Below, piece after piece: positions 49,744 to 59,541 of a stretch of DNA of 64,000 nt; the stretch's first letter is position 1; each line of letters opens with the position of its first letter. Under the pieces are notes generated by a model. The model saw only the letters and a list, made by a program, of their open reading frames with translations. It had not been told where the DNA came from and did not search any database. Made by a program: the position numbers and the translations under genes. This DNA is from a virus. The DNA is taken from positions 1-64,000 of IMG/VR virus record IMGVR_UViG_3300012207_000003, one strand, 5' to 3'.

Positions 49744-50085
49744 ATGGATGATATTTATACATGGCGTGTCATCTACCAGGATGACACCTATACCGATGAA
49801 TTTGACGACGCAAGGCCAGATGGAAGAGGCTTTGCTGAGATTGAAGATAAAAAGGTTATCGGCATTGAACTGCATGATTTCCTGAAAGCAGTAGCCTGTG
49901 TAGCTTTGCCACATAAAGAGGATGTCAAACCTGTGTTTTTCAGGCGGCGGTACATTGCGCTAACTGGCATAGGAGAGCGCAATACCGTGCATTGTATTGG
50001 CTGGAAACGGGGAGAAAGCGCGTGTTACCTCTTTGTATTTCCTGATGGAAGCACACTTTTGACAGATGATTTACAGGCGGTTTAG
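49744..50085 (+). CDS. hypothetical protein before tail-tip gene
   Basis: A 113-residue protein, beta-rich with WRVIYQDDTYTDEFDDA at the start and DGSTLLTDDLQ at the end. GAGG precedes the ATG by ten bases. No family recognised. Starts 34 bases upstream of, and divergent from, the 49710 start. Confidence 0.6.
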   Translation: MDDIYTWRVIYQDDTYTDEFDDARPDGRGFAEIEDKKVIGIELHDFLKAVACVALPHKEDVKPVFFRRRYIALTGIGERNTVHCIGWKRGESACYLFVFPDGSTLLTDDLQAV

Positions 50086-50103
50086 GTAGGGTAGGGAGTA
50101 GCA

Positions 50104-53100
50104 ATGCCAACAATTCATGATTGGACATTTGTAGCTGACGGGCCGTTAGGTACAACCCTCGGCTTTAATAATTATTCCAGTATCCAACCCCTCGCCTCGC
50201 AAGCCTGGACGGATATAGCTGCGCTTGGTATCTCTCGTGTACGCTTGAATATCGTGACTGCCTCTTTCATGCCCACTCCTGGCTCTTTTAACTGGGGAGG
50301 GCTTGACGCGCTTGTGCAAGCCGCCAATCAGCATGGCATCAGGGTTACTTTGATAGCACGTGGGTACAAGGGTGACAGCCCTACCAACAATAACCCCGCG
50401 CCTTGTGGTTCAAATACCAACCCTCACTATTTTTCATCGGTCAATACCTATAAAACCTTAGCAATAGCCTTATGTCAACGCTATAGTGGCGATGGAAACT
50501 CCAAGAACGCCATAGCCAATGATGGTTCTGGCAAGAAACTTCAAGTTGATTGTATCGAAATTGGCAATGAAGAGTTTGATGTCTATGCAGGCACGAATGC
50601 CGATTGTCGCAACCCCCTGAGATATGTGTACTACTTGAAGCAAGTCGTCCCTGCTATGAGAGCATCAGTAGCGAGTGGTGGCGGCGGATGGAATCCATCA
50701 GGCAACTTTCAGGCCAGGATTGGCTGTTGGGGTTTATGGTGGCAGCAACAAGCGCATGTCAAGTACGTGGTCAATACGTTCTACAATCCAAATTATGATC
50801 TTTCAAATCCCTTATACAGCACATTCAACCCAACTGGCAACGGGTCAAGCGTCATTGGCTACAACAGTGGCTTAGGCGTGCAGATGCTCGACTACCTGAA
50901 CTTCCATAACTACTCTTACCCAGCGCAAAATGTCACACTGGCACAGTACGGAGTTGACCAGGAATTAATAGATATCAAGGCAGTTCAGGCTTTCTACAAT
51001 GATACACTCACTCCTATCTGGATGACAGAATTTGGAGCGGACGGGCCATGTGCGGCAACTGCTGGCAGTGGGCAAACAGCGCAAGAGGCGAGCTTAGAAG
51101 CAACGCAATCAACGTACTACGCTGCAAATGCCGATGGCTCAGGCATTGGAGCCTTAGCCACGGCTATGAACCACGGAGCGCAACACATCGATATCTTCAC
51201 GATCAATTATAATGCTCCAAATGCGACAAGTAACTATACAGGGCAAGTCAAAGCCATTGCCTGTGCTGTCTCAGGCGGTGGATTTAAGCGGTTCAAAGCA
51301 TTTACGGCGATTCAGAACTTCTTGACATCGAACGGGGCAACGTGGGCGGCGAAACCAGTTCCTAATGGGTTTGGGCCTACGTCAGCTCCTCCCTCTCCTC
51401 CCTCTTCAATCACGTTTTATTTGGGCAAGGTACTTGATACCTCACCTGCTCTGCTTGCAACATTTAATGATGTGAGTACGGCATCGGGCGGTTCTCAGGT
51501 AGGGCAAGATACGCCGATTGATGGATATACAGGCTATGGGGAATGCTACCCAAATCAAGCACTTTCCCCCTGGCCTGCATACGCTTCTGAACCTCTTGTT
51601 CCATTTTCCAATAAAGGCAATATCTGGCCCGTTGCACTTGGTAATCAAGCGATCTTAAATGGCAATTGGACTCCTACTTTAAGAGCAACAGTGATTAATG
51701 GTACAGGCAATATCACAGCCGATTTGTTAGTAAGAGTGTGGGTATGGAACAGTGTTACCAAAGTTGCTACCAAGTATGGAGTGTTGCGCTTAAACGGAAA
51801 TACCATCACGTCAACTTCAACAAACTTTGTATTTAGCGCGGCGGGTTTAGGTGTGATTGCAGGCGGGCCAGATGATTATATCGTCTTTGATACGCTGGCA
51901 AACATCACGGCCAATTCCAATCCAGCAGGCACAAAGCTACGTCTCAACTTCTCTTCTTCAAGCACACAAGGCAATGCCAACGGCCAGATAACTGCTCCTG
52001 GCATGGCTCCATCGCGTCTCATTCCTATGGCATCGGCACTACAGGGCACATTCACGCGTACTATCTCTATGGCCTCTGCCCTCTCTTTCCAACGTGTTAT
52101 CCCGATGGCCAGCGCAACATCAGGAAGTCCACATAGAGTTATCCCGATGACTTCTAGCGTGTGTGGAGCGGCTCTTGCCAATCCTTACGTGCAAACTATC
52201 GCAAGCACTGACTTTATGAGTACATCAGGGCCGCATTTGATCTATAGAGGGCAACAAATCAAGCTCTATGGAACGACTATCTACCTAGCTACTCAGGGAG
52301 GGGCTAATACCTGGTTACATACCGATGCCAGGGCGGTATTAGATGATCTTTTCACACAAGCCTATAACAACGGCATCGGCATGATTAGGATAACAGACTA
52401 CTGGGACGGTTCTAACATCACAGCATTTGACTGGCCTCAACTCTGGGCCAATATCGACTATTGCGTGACCAGAGCGCAACAACTCGGAATGTTCATTCAA
52501 ATGGACATTAGCGCCTATAAGAACGTGCTGATAGCTAATGCAATTGATTGGACGGTAGCTGCCAATTGGCATGATTGGATAACGTTTGTAGGCTATCACT
52601 TTAGGAATACCGCTACTTCCATCTGTTGGTACTCTATATTAGGAGAGCCATTTGTACCTGCAAATCAAGCAGATTGTGATGCACTCGCTTTGTTCTATGG
52701 GACGATGTGTAACACGCTCTATGCCGCTGATACGTCACATCTCATTCAGGCAGGGGGATTGACACATATTAACGATGTAGTGGGAGGTCTCACAGATCCG
52801 TCATGGTGGTATCAAGTATTTACCTTGCCTCATAATGATTTGCCTGCTTACAAAACCTACTCAACTCAGGATTGTGTCTATCTCGCAACTATGCGGTCTA
52901 TCATGACTACGTACAACATTAATAAGCCCCTGGTAAACAACGAATTTGGCAACCAGCAATCACAAGGGGATCAAGTTTTCCCTGCTTTTTCTAATACTTT
53001 GAATGGAACAATCACAGCAGGCGCAACGATAACTGCGCTTGCCTTGCATACAGCCATTTCAGGACAAACGATCATAGCAGGAACGATTATAGCCGTGTCT

Positions 53101-56100
53101 GGCACTGAGAACTATGTAGTGCTCACTGATACTTCAAGCGGTACTTCACTGCCTGTCAAGAGCGTGACTGCTCAACAGAACCATGCTAATAACGATGCTA
53201 TTTCAGCATTAGGGTTTGGAGATGAAGATCATAGTTTAGCTGATACTGCCTATAATTATTTCAGTGTGGTACTAGGCTTAACAAACACTGTTAAGCACTG
53301 GAATAAAACCGCTCGAACCATCACGATAGATTCGTGTATTGGAGGCGATCAAGCAGGGACGGTTAGCTATGTGGTATGGAATTTGGGTTACTTAGTTGGG
53401 CCAGATCACTATGACCTTTCAGCTAATACAGGCCTTCCCCAGAGTTGGGCTTTATATGGCCGCCACGCGCGTTTAGACGGTTACGTGCCTGTCATGGCTG
53501 GCACATCCTTTCAAATCACGGTTGGAGGAGTGCCTGTTGTCTTTAATGAGGATACTTTTCATATCACGTACAAAGAAAATGAAGCATGGCGATGCCAGTT
53601 TACCATTCTTGATTATGATGGAAACCTTGTATTTCCTTATCGCTCTCAGGTCAGAGTTACTGACTACAACACGCAAGGCGTCTTATTTACTGGTTTCCTG
53701 ATTGAAGATAACTTTGATAAATCCAATGCACGTCAAAACAAATTGATAGAGCATAAGATTGATTGTATAGGCAACGAATCCAAGCCTATGAAACGGACTT
53801 CCAACCGCTTGTATACAGTGCCATTTCCGGCGGCGCAAGGTGTCATGAACATGCTTGACGATGTACTCGTTGCTGAGGGTGTCACTGCCAAGTATGCCTA
53901 TAGCGAAGTGACCACCTTTCCTGATTGGATTGCAGGCACACTTTCAGGTACAACCGCTTCTACTAATCTTCCTAATGGCGATTTAGAACTGACAGCGGCG
54001 GGAAGTGTTGTTACTGTGTCAGAAGCGACAACAAGTGACTTTGCAGCAGGCACACTTACGAATGTTCAGTCTGCTTCCAACGCTTTAACGCTCAAATCAC
54101 ATACTGGCATATCGATGACTGCTACCTGTACAGGTGGAGTTGGAGATGCCCACTTATATTGGACGATCTATCCTGGCAACATCGTGCAAGCGAATGACTG
54201 GGTACTCTCTTACTACATGTGGATAGACCCCAGTAGCCCTAAGATCATGGCGGGGATAGATGTTGTGTATACCGATGGTTCCAGGTTGAATACCTTAAAC
54301 TCAGGGCTAGGGGAATTCGATCAGCATGGCATGGGTTCTAATCCTGCCAATGACCTCTCAGGTTGGGCAGATGGACGTTGGGAGTATCGTCAGATAGGCT
54401 TGCACGCCTATACTGGGAAGACGATTAACTATATCGCAATGGGGATTGAGGGAGATCAAGCGGGGAAGTATGGTGTCTACTTCCATGATGTAAAAGTGAC
54501 CTATACGAGCACAACTGAGATAGATGTGTCAGGCACGTTCACAGGCGGGGGCATTGTTTCTAACGCTGGCTACAATACCATTGTGGTAGCATCTCCAACC
54601 GTGTATGAGCAAACAGGCAATCGTGTCAGTTCATCGCATAGCTTGACGAGTGTTGGCATTTATCAGAACAGTCTTGCAAGTTGGATTGTGAATACTCCTT
54701 CAGATACCACGTTCACACTTGAAACGAGCTTTGATGGAGGGGCAACATGGCAAGCTGCTACCAATAAAGCCAAACTAGGGATAATCACACCTGGCACGTA
54801 TTTAAATGGCATCTCGCTGTTACTCAAGGAAAGCATGGCTATCACAGGGAATACCCCCCTGCTCAGTCCATCGCTCAGTCAAGTGGCGGTGTCAATTGTG
54901 CCTGGCTATACGAGCACACAAACCGATGTGAAATATACACGGACATCGGATTCAGATTTCAATGCTGGCACACTCACGAACTTAGTTGCAGCTTCTAATT
55001 CAGGATTAGGCTTAACTGGTTTCTGGCGTGACTGGAAAGATAGTGATACCAACTCGCTTTCTAGCGATCAAACCGTCTATGGAACTGCTTCACCGACGCA
55101 AACACTGAACGCCAATCAGTTGAAAGTACAGACAAACACCGGAGCAGATGCACGTGTCAAGATGGTTGGAGCAGGTGCAACATGGCAAAATTTCACGCTA
55201 TCTGTAAATGTTCAGATACCAACCGCCGGAACTGGCAACATTGGCGTAGTGTACAGAACAACAGGCTGGCAAAATAATGACAATAGCTTTGCCTATGCGG
55301 TAGAAGTCTCTTCAACGGCTGTTACTTTAATCAGAGGTACTAATTCAGGAAGTGGGGGAGGCACTCGCACACAAATAGCCACACAAGCTCTTACTTTAAC
55401 AGTTTCAGGCTTTTATACCTTGAAAGTAGTTGTCAACAGCGTTGATGCATCGCACACAAACCACACGATTTATATAGATGATGTGCCATATCTTACTTCA
55501 ACCGACAATACCTATAACGCGGCGGGTAGTATTGGTATGCGCCTCTACAATGGTTCAGGTGTGCAGATCACGGGCTATTATGGCTCTCTCGCAATTCTGA
55601 ATGCTTTAACAGGACAATATGTTTCTGAAAATCTCTCACTCAATGCAGTAGGGACGGTTGGAACTTCAAGGATATTCTGGGAAGATGTAGCCCCTGGCAG
55701 TTCTTCCAGGCTCTTTGAAACATCGATCAATGGCGGTAGTACCTGGCAAACAGCAAGCTATGGTCAAGAGATAGTAGGACTACCCGCAGGAACCAATGTC
55801 ACAGGCATCAATCTGAAAGTACGTATCACAGAAACAGCAGGAAGCGAGCAAGATCAACCTACCGTCTATGGGTATACCGCGTGGGTGACTTCGCGGTTTT
55901 CTTCATCTGGTACGTATATCTCCCCCGCTCTTTCCCTGGCTACCGTCGGGCAAGTGGGGAATACGCTTGTGAGTTGGGCGGGACTGCAACCGTCAGGAAC
56001 AACAATCACGGTTGATAGCACGATCAATAATGGTTCAAGTTGGCAAACGAATGTAGTTCCAGGTTCACAGATTGCAGCAGGAAGCAATCAATATGCGGGA

Positions 56101-57696
56101 CTTGGAACTATTGGAAATATCAATGTACAACCCGATCCAACAGTAGATGATTTTTCCTCTGATACCAGTTCTAACTATACCTCGACCAATGCGACAGGTG
56201 GAAGTGTTGCAACATGGACGCCAGATGTTACTAATAGCCGCGTAACCGCTACAGGCGGGGCAAATGCTGTCTATCTATACACAAGCATCTCTTCTCAAAA
56301 TATGGACATCTTATGCGATATGACGCAATCTGAGAGCGGGGGTTTATCCTGGTGTTATAGCAGTGGCACAAGTTATTATAGCCTTTCGGTTGCTGATAAC
56401 CAATCAACAGTACTAACTCCTAACACCATCACGCTGTATAGAGATGGTGTCTCAATAGGAAGTACATCAATCAAGTTTGTGAGAGGGATTATCTACCGTA
56501 TTCGAGTAACGAGCATAGGCGGCGTGATAAATGTGTACTTTGATGGTGTGGATGTTATTTCCTATAACGATACATCAGCTTTAGTAGCGGGGCAAGCAGG
56601 CTTGTTTACCAATGGAGGTACATCACAGTTTATCGGCGTGTGGGTTCAGCCTCTTGGGGATGATGTATCGCTTATCAATACGAAAGTTCGTATCAATCTT
56701 GCCTCAACTGACGCCTCATTTACCCCGCAGATACAAACACTTTCATTTGGCGCATATGGCCCGCAGATTAATACAGGTATTTTGATGCCAAGTGCTGACT
56801 ACAGGCAAACCTTTGTCAGTGCTAATCTTGACGATATGGCAAAACAGAGTAACTACAAATGGCATATTGACCAACTCAACGAGTTTGAATTTACACAAGC
56901 GCAAGCAAGGCCTGCACCCTGGGTACTGCAATCGAATACCCTAAGTCAACCTAGCGATATTGAACTTGATAGCAATTTGGCGATAGAGACATTAGGGGAC
57001 TTGTACAGGAACCGCCAGATTTTAACGGGCGTTTCAAACTCTGCGTTTTTTCAAGATAGTTTCACAGGAAATGGCACACAAACATCATTCCCTCTGAGGT
57101 ATCCAATAGCTCCTGGCACTATACCAGTAGTTACCCTTGATGTGAAATTGAATGACATCCCTCAAAACGTTGGCTTGAAAGGTTCTACTGGCAGTGATTG
57201 GTACTATGCTGAGAACGATTTGGTGATAGCGCAGGATGTGAATGCGCTTCCTCTTGATGCTAACGATACCTTGATTATCTCCTATACAGGCGCGTTTGTG
57301 GATGATGTGATTGTCAACAATGATGCAGCGCAAGCCGCGCTTCAACTTGTAGAGGGTGGGACGGGCATTGTAGAGGCTGTAGAGGATGTGTCAAAGAGGA
57401 ATATGAGCTTTGCAGCGGCGGTCACGTATGGCAATCAGTTATTGACGAGGTACTGTATTTCAGGTCGTACAGCCACATTTAAGACGTACAGGAATGGACT
57501 GGCAGTAGGGCAAATGCTGGCAACCAACATTCCAGAGGAGAACTTGAATTATGCACAGCTTTTAGTACATTCTGTTGACCTGGGAATGCAGACACAACCA
57601 AACAATACGGTTCTGTATAACTATGTAGTAACTTCAAGTGAGTTACCCGTACTGTCAAGTTGGTCTAAGTTGTTAGCGTCGGGCTTATTGGATTAA
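50104..57696 (+). CDS. giant tail-tip protein with two glycosidase-like domains
   Basis: A 2530-residue protein. Domain 1 (about 1-420): TIM barrel, IEIGNEE with Glu156 and PIWMTEFGADG with Glu309. Linker (430-690) with three short RxIPMxS repeats. Domain 2 (about 700-1120): a second barrel, YSILGEP with Glu848 and VNNEFGN with Glu947. Residues 1128-1270 look like a hub/Dit-like tail domain (VFNEDTFHITYKENEAWRCQ). The middle (1290-2200) holds several beta sandwiches, one like a keto-disaccharide-hydrolase/lectin fold. The final 300 residues (FQDSFTGNGTQTSFPLRYPI) are typical of phage tail hub C-termini. It probably binds and trims host polysaccharides. Confidence 0.82.
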   Translation: MPTIHDWTFVADGPLGTTLGFNNYSSIQPLASQAWTDIAALGISRVRLNIVTASFMPTPGSFNWGGLDALVQAANQHGIRVTLIARGYKGDSPTNNNPAPCGSNTNPHYFSSVNTYKTLAIALCQRYSGDGNSKNAIANDGSGKKLQVDCIEIGNEEFDVYAGTNADCRNPLRYVYYLKQVVPAMRASVASGGGGWNPSGNFQARIGCWGLWWQQQAHVKYVVNTFYNPNYDLSNPLYSTFNPTGNGSSVIGYNSGLGVQMLDYLNFHNYSYPAQNVTLAQYGVDQELIDIKAVQAFYNDTLTPIWMTEFGADGPCAATAGSGQTAQEASLEATQSTYYAANADGSGIGALATAMNHGAQHIDIFTINYNAPNATSNYTGQVKAIACAVSGGGFKRFKAFTAIQNFLTSNGATWAAKPVPNGFGPTSAPPSPPSSITFYLGKVLDTSPALLATFNDVSTASGGSQVGQDTPIDGYTGYGECYPNQALSPWPAYASEPLVPFSNKGNIWPVALGNQAILNGNWTPTLRATVINGTGNITADLLVRVWVWNSVTKVATKYGVLRLNGNTITSTSTNFVFSAAGLGVIAGGPDDYIVFDTLANITANSNPAGTKLRLNFSSSSTQGNANGQITAPGMAPSRLIPMASALQGTFTRTISMASALSFQRVIPMASATSGSPHRVIPMTSSVCGAALANPYVQTIASTDFMSTSGPHLIYRGQQIKLYGTTIYLATQGGANTWLHTDARAVLDDLFTQAYNNGIGMIRITDYWDGSNITAFDWPQLWANIDYCVTRAQQLGMFIQMDISAYKNVLIANAIDWTVAANWHDWITFVGYHFRNTATSICWYSILGEPFVPANQADCDALALFYGTMCNTLYAADTSHLIQAGGLTHINDVVGGLTDPSWWYQVFTLPHNDLPAYKTYSTQDCVYLATMRSIMTTYNINKPLVNNEFGNQQSQGDQVFPAFSNTLNGTITAGATITALALHTAISGQTIIAGTIIAVSGTENYVVLTDTSSGTSLPVKSVTAQQNHANNDAISALGFGDEDHSLADTAYNYFSVVLGLTNTVKHWNKTARTITIDSCIGGDQAGTVSYVVWNLGYLVGPDHYDLSANTGLPQSWALYGRHARLDGYVPVMAGTSFQITVGGVPVVFNEDTFHITYKENEAWRCQFTILDYDGNLVFPYRSQVRVTDYNTQGVLFTGFLIEDNFDKSNARQNKLIEHKIDCIGNESKPMKRTSNRLYTVPFPAAQGVMNMLDDVLVAEGVTAKYAYSEVTTFPDWIAGTLSGTTASTNLPNGDLELTAAGSVVTVSEATTSDFAAGTLTNVQSASNALTLKSHTGISMTATCTGGVGDAHLYWTIYPGNIVQANDWVLSYYMWIDPSSPKIMAGIDVVYTDGSRLNTLNSGLGEFDQHGMGSNPANDLSGWADGRWEYRQIGLHAYTGKTINYIAMGIEGDQAGKYGVYFHDVKVTYTSTTEIDVSGTFTGGGIVSNAGYNTIVVASPTVYEQTGNRVSSSHSLTSVGIYQNSLASWIVNTPSDTTFTLETSFDGGATWQAATNKAKLGIITPGTYLNGISLLLKESMAITGNTPLLSPSLSQVAVSIVPGYTSTQTDVKYTRTSDSDFNAGTLTNLVAASNSGLGLTGFWRDWKDSDTNSLSSDQTVYGTASPTQTLNANQLKVQTNTGADARVKMVGAGATWQNFTLSVNVQIPTAGTGNIGVVYRTTGWQNNDNSFAYAVEVSSTAVTLIRGTNSGSGGGTRTQIATQALTLTVSGFYTLKVVVNSVDASHTNHTIYIDDVPYLTSTDNTYNAAGSIGMRLYNGSGVQITGYYGSLAILNALTGQYVSENLSLNAVGTVGTSRIFWEDVAPGSSSRLFETSINGGSTWQTASYGQEIVGLPAGTNVTGINLKVRITETAGSEQDQPTVYGYTAWVTSRFSSSGTYISPALSLATVGQVGNTLVSWAGLQPSGTTITVDSTINNGSSWQTNVVPGSQIAAGSNQYAGLGTIGNINVQPDPTVDDFSSDTSSNYTSTNATGGSVATWTPDVTNSRVTATGGANAVYLYTSISSQNMDILCDMTQSESGGLSWCYSSGTSYYSLSVADNQSTVLTPNTITLYRDGVSIGSTSIKFVRGIIYRIRVTSIGGVINVYFDGVDVISYNDTSALVAGQAGLFTNGGTSQFIGVWVQPLGDDVSLINTKVRINLASTDASFTPQIQTLSFGAYGPQINTGILMPSADYRQTFVSANLDDMAKQSNYKWHIDQLNEFEFTQAQARPAPWVLQSNTLSQPSDIELDSNLAIETLGDLYRNRQILTGVSNSAFFQDSFTGNGTQTSFPLRYPIAPGTIPVVTLDVKLNDIPQNVGLKGSTGSDWYYAENDLVIAQDVNALPLDANDTLIISYTGAFVDDVIVNNDAAQAALQLVEGGTGIVEAVEDVSKRNMSFAAAVTYGNQLLTRYCISGRTATFKTYRNGLAVGQMLATNIPEENLNYAQLLVHSVDLGMQTQPNNTVLYNYVVTSSELPVLSSWSKLLASGLLD

Positions 57697-57717
57697 GTAG
57701 AGGAGGATTTAATAGTT

Positions 57718-58023
57718 ATGCCAAATAGCATCAATTCAGTGCAAGTAGCAGTTGATAGCTTACGAGCCGCTTTTGATAAGCATGTCGCAGAGGATAGGAT
57801 TGTCTACGAACGCACTGAAACCATGCAGCAAGAAGTTACCAATATCCATGCACAGTTACAGGCGCAAGCAGAACAAGCCGTTATTTTAAAGCAAGTTCAG
57901 GACACCGTTAACGGTTATGAAATGAGAATTAGGAACTTCCTGGCATTTCTCAAATGGCTTGCGACGATCATCGGCATGATACTGGCATCGGTTATCAGCG
58001 CACTTATTATTTCACACCATTAG
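57718..58023 (+). CDS. coiled-coil protein with C-terminal membrane helix (haemolysin-XhlA/holin-like)
   Basis: A 101-residue protein: heptad-rich residues 5-65, then a single transmembrane helix (75-97, WLATIIGMILASVISALIIS). XhlA-type lysis accessory proteins have this plan. It is 21 bases after the tail-tip gene and before a second membrane protein, as in holin cassettes. Confidence 0.65.
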   Translation: MPNSINSVQVAVDSLRAAFDKHVAEDRIVYERTETMQQEVTNIHAQLQAQAEQAVILKQVQDTVNGYEMRIRNFLAFLKWLATIIGMILASVISALIISHH

Positions 58024-58040
58024 AAGAAGAGGTATTTATT

Positions 58041-58319
58041 ATGCCATTTTACGCACAAGAAATTTTGCTAGGACTTATCGGCTTTGCAGCGGCCATTATT
58101 CCCCTGCTTTTACCGTCTCTTAGACCGCTCTACAGGTTTATACTGGTTGCGGGAGGATTATGTGTTGCCTGTATGCTCTCAGGTTTTCTGGCACGTCTCT
58201 TTTTTGAGACAGATTTTACTGTGTCTTTTATCAGGGCGTTCCTGATGATTGGCTTGCTACAAAATATCGCTGTGAGAATGGACGCTAATCCAGGGATAGC
58301 AGTAGTTTCAAAGGAATAA
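58041..58319 (+). CDS. three-helix membrane protein, holin candidate
   Basis: A 92-residue protein with three hydrophobic helices (residues 5-24, 32-55 and 64-80). The ATG at 58041 follows AAGAGG. Size, topology and position suggest a holin that would release the lysin encoded at 59534. No signature confirms this. Confidence 0.6.
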   Translation: MPFYAQEILLGLIGFAAAIIPLLLPSLRPLYRFILVAGGLCVACMLSGFLARLFFETDFTVSFIRAFLMIGLLQNIAVRMDANPGIAVVSKE

Positions 58320-58326
58320 GAAAAAA

Positions 58327-58350
58327 CACCCTCTCAACTGGGAGAGGGTG
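58327..58350 (-). terminator. terminator overlapping end of RHH gene
   Basis: A 9-bp perfect stem (58327-58335 with 58342-58350), followed on the minus strand by TTTTTTCTT. The stop codon of the minus gene lies in the stem. It also sits eight bases after the plus-strand holin candidate. Confidence 0.85.
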
Positions 58351-58519
58351 CCATATGCTCTTTAACAAGCTGATTAATAAATGCGCTTTTGTTTTTGATG
58401 GTTTTCAAGTACGCTTTCACTTCAGGGGAAAGTGTGATAGTCATGTATTGGTTTTTCTTTTCCTGAGAAATCTCAGGACGGCCAGGTTTGCGCTTTGGTT
58501 GGGTTGGTTGTTCTGGCAT
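58334..58519 (-). CDS. ribbon-helix-helix-like regulator
   Basis: A 61-residue protein: a KRKPGRPEIS tail like those of CopG/Arc-type proteins, a strand YMTITLSPEVKAYL, and helices with SAFINQLVKEH. RHH dimers bind operators by the beta ribbon. GGAG lies eight bases before the ATG. It could control the promoters at 59237-59318, which is an inference. Confidence 0.75.
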   Translation of the reverse strand: MPEQPTQPKRKPGRPEISQEKKNQYMTITLSPEVKAYLKTIKNKSAFINQLVKEHMAPSPS

Positions 58520-58522
58520 AAT

Positions 58523-58912
58523 TTATTCTCCAGGATAATATGACTCAGAGTAGGAGCCACCAAGTAGAATGGATGGATCAGTGTCAGCATCGGTATTATG
58601 TATTTTCTCGTCGCTATCACATGTCGGGCATTTGTAACTATTATGCTTTGTGCCGCATTCCAGGCACATCCATTTAAATGTTTTAGGCTTTACTTGCTTT
58701 GGCTGTACTACCACTTCAGCAGATGCTTGAATCAGAGTCAGCTCGGAGGGATTTTTGAATACCATCTTCGTCGGGTCACTGGTTGGATTGTCTTTTTTGT
58801 ACAGTTGAACTTCACCTGTTGAGGGCGAAACAAAATCAACGATGCAGATAACTGCGTTGCCAGATTTCTTGCTTACGAAACTTACTTCGTCGCCTTGTTT
58901 GAACTTTGTCAT
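58523..58912 (-). CDS. KOW/SH3-like plus zinc-ribbon protein
   Basis: A 129-residue protein. Residues 1-60 (FKQGDEVSFVSKKSGNAVIC) look like a small SH3-type barrel. MCLECGTKHNSYKCPTC at about 82-98 is a classic four-Cys zinc ribbon. The tail is acidic. Function unknown. Its stop is three bases before the next ATG. Confidence 0.65.
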   Translation of the reverse strand: MTKFKQGDEVSFVSKKSGNAVICIVDFVSPSTGEVQLYKKDNPTSDPTKMVFKNPSELTLIQASAEVVVQPKQVKPKTFKWMCLECGTKHNSYKCPTCDSDEKIHNTDADTDPSILLGGSYSESYYPGE

Positions 58913-58965
58913 TTTCTTTCCCTTTCAAAATGGCGGGAGGGAATGAACCCCTCCCGATTAGGTGA

Positions 58966-59193
58966 CTAAATTCTTCCATCTTGCTTGTAAGCGTACATTG
59001 GATTGGTACGAAGCCAGGGATTGCTACCTGCAACTCTTGCCATTGCATCTTCCTGGGAGTCAGCCAGGACATTCTCGAATGTGGCTTCCTGACCGAGGCC
59101 AGTATGCTTGTAGACGTACACGGTGTAGTAGCATTGCTCTACCGCTTTCAGATCATCTCCCCAAATGTCTTCGCTTATGATTGGTGCTTGCAT
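58966..59193 (-). CDS. hypothetical early-type protein
   Basis: A 75-residue protein with a strand YYTVYVYKHTG and a helix LADSQEDAMARVAGSNPWL. This shape resembles small double-stranded-RNA-like or regulatory folds; no family recognised. First gene after a consensus promoter. Confidence 0.6.
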   Translation of the reverse strand: MQAPIISEDIWGDDLKAVEQCYYTVYVYKHTGLGQEATFENVLADSQEDAMARVAGSNPWLRTNPMYAYKQDGRI

Positions 59194-59236
59194 GTATGTA
59201 ACTCACTTTCTTTTCGTTTTTTTATCTTCTATAAGG

Positions 59237-59265
59237 ATTATAATATGTATTTTTATTCTTGTCAA
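59237..59265 (-). promoter_or_regulatory. perfect consensus sigma-70 promoter
   Basis: On the minus strand TTGACA (59265-59260), 17-base spacer, TATAAT (59242-59237). Both boxes match consensus at all positions. It drives the small minus operon 59193-58334. Confidence 0.9.
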
Positions 59266-59290
59266 GGGTTTTTGTATGTATTTTAATCAG

Positions 59291-59318
59291 TTTTGAAAAA
59301 CTCGTAATTATTCGTTTT
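59291..59318. promoter_or_regulatory. 28-bp element shared with 22654
   Basis: Reverse complement of 22654-22681 with 2 mismatches. It lies 25 bases upstream of the minus -35 and directly before the plus gene at 59332, so it is placed to control both. Confidence 0.75.
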
Positions 59319-59331
59319 AAGTGAGGTTTGT

Positions 59332-59541
59332 ATGTTGCTGTGGTTCTGGTATGGTCTACTCTTTTATCTGTTTTGTAGTGAGATTATGTATGTTGTTTGC
59401 ACTCAGATTGTGCCTATCATGGCGGTACTGAGTATACTGTGCTTGTCTTATGGCTCCCTGCTCTGTATACTTGTGAGTAGAAACAAGAGTAAAGACAAGG
59501 TTGATACGTGGAAAGGGAGGGTAAATACTCCACATGACTGA
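59332..59541 (+). CDS. two-helix membrane protein, holin-like
   Basis: A 69-residue protein with two hydrophobic segments (2-24 and 27-49) and a charged tail. GTGAGG precedes the ATG. It overlaps the lysin candidate by eight bases, the usual place for a holin. It competes with the 58041 and 60577 proteins for that role. Confidence 0.6.
   Translation: MLLWFWYGLLFYLFCSEIMYVVCTQIVPIMAVLSILCLSYGSLLCILVSRNKSKDKVDTWKGRVNTPHD

Noticed and set aside
54663-56087. Minus-strand frames inside the tail-tip gene
   Set aside because: Antisense shadows within a 7.6-kb continuous gene; no promoter or ribosome binding site seen.
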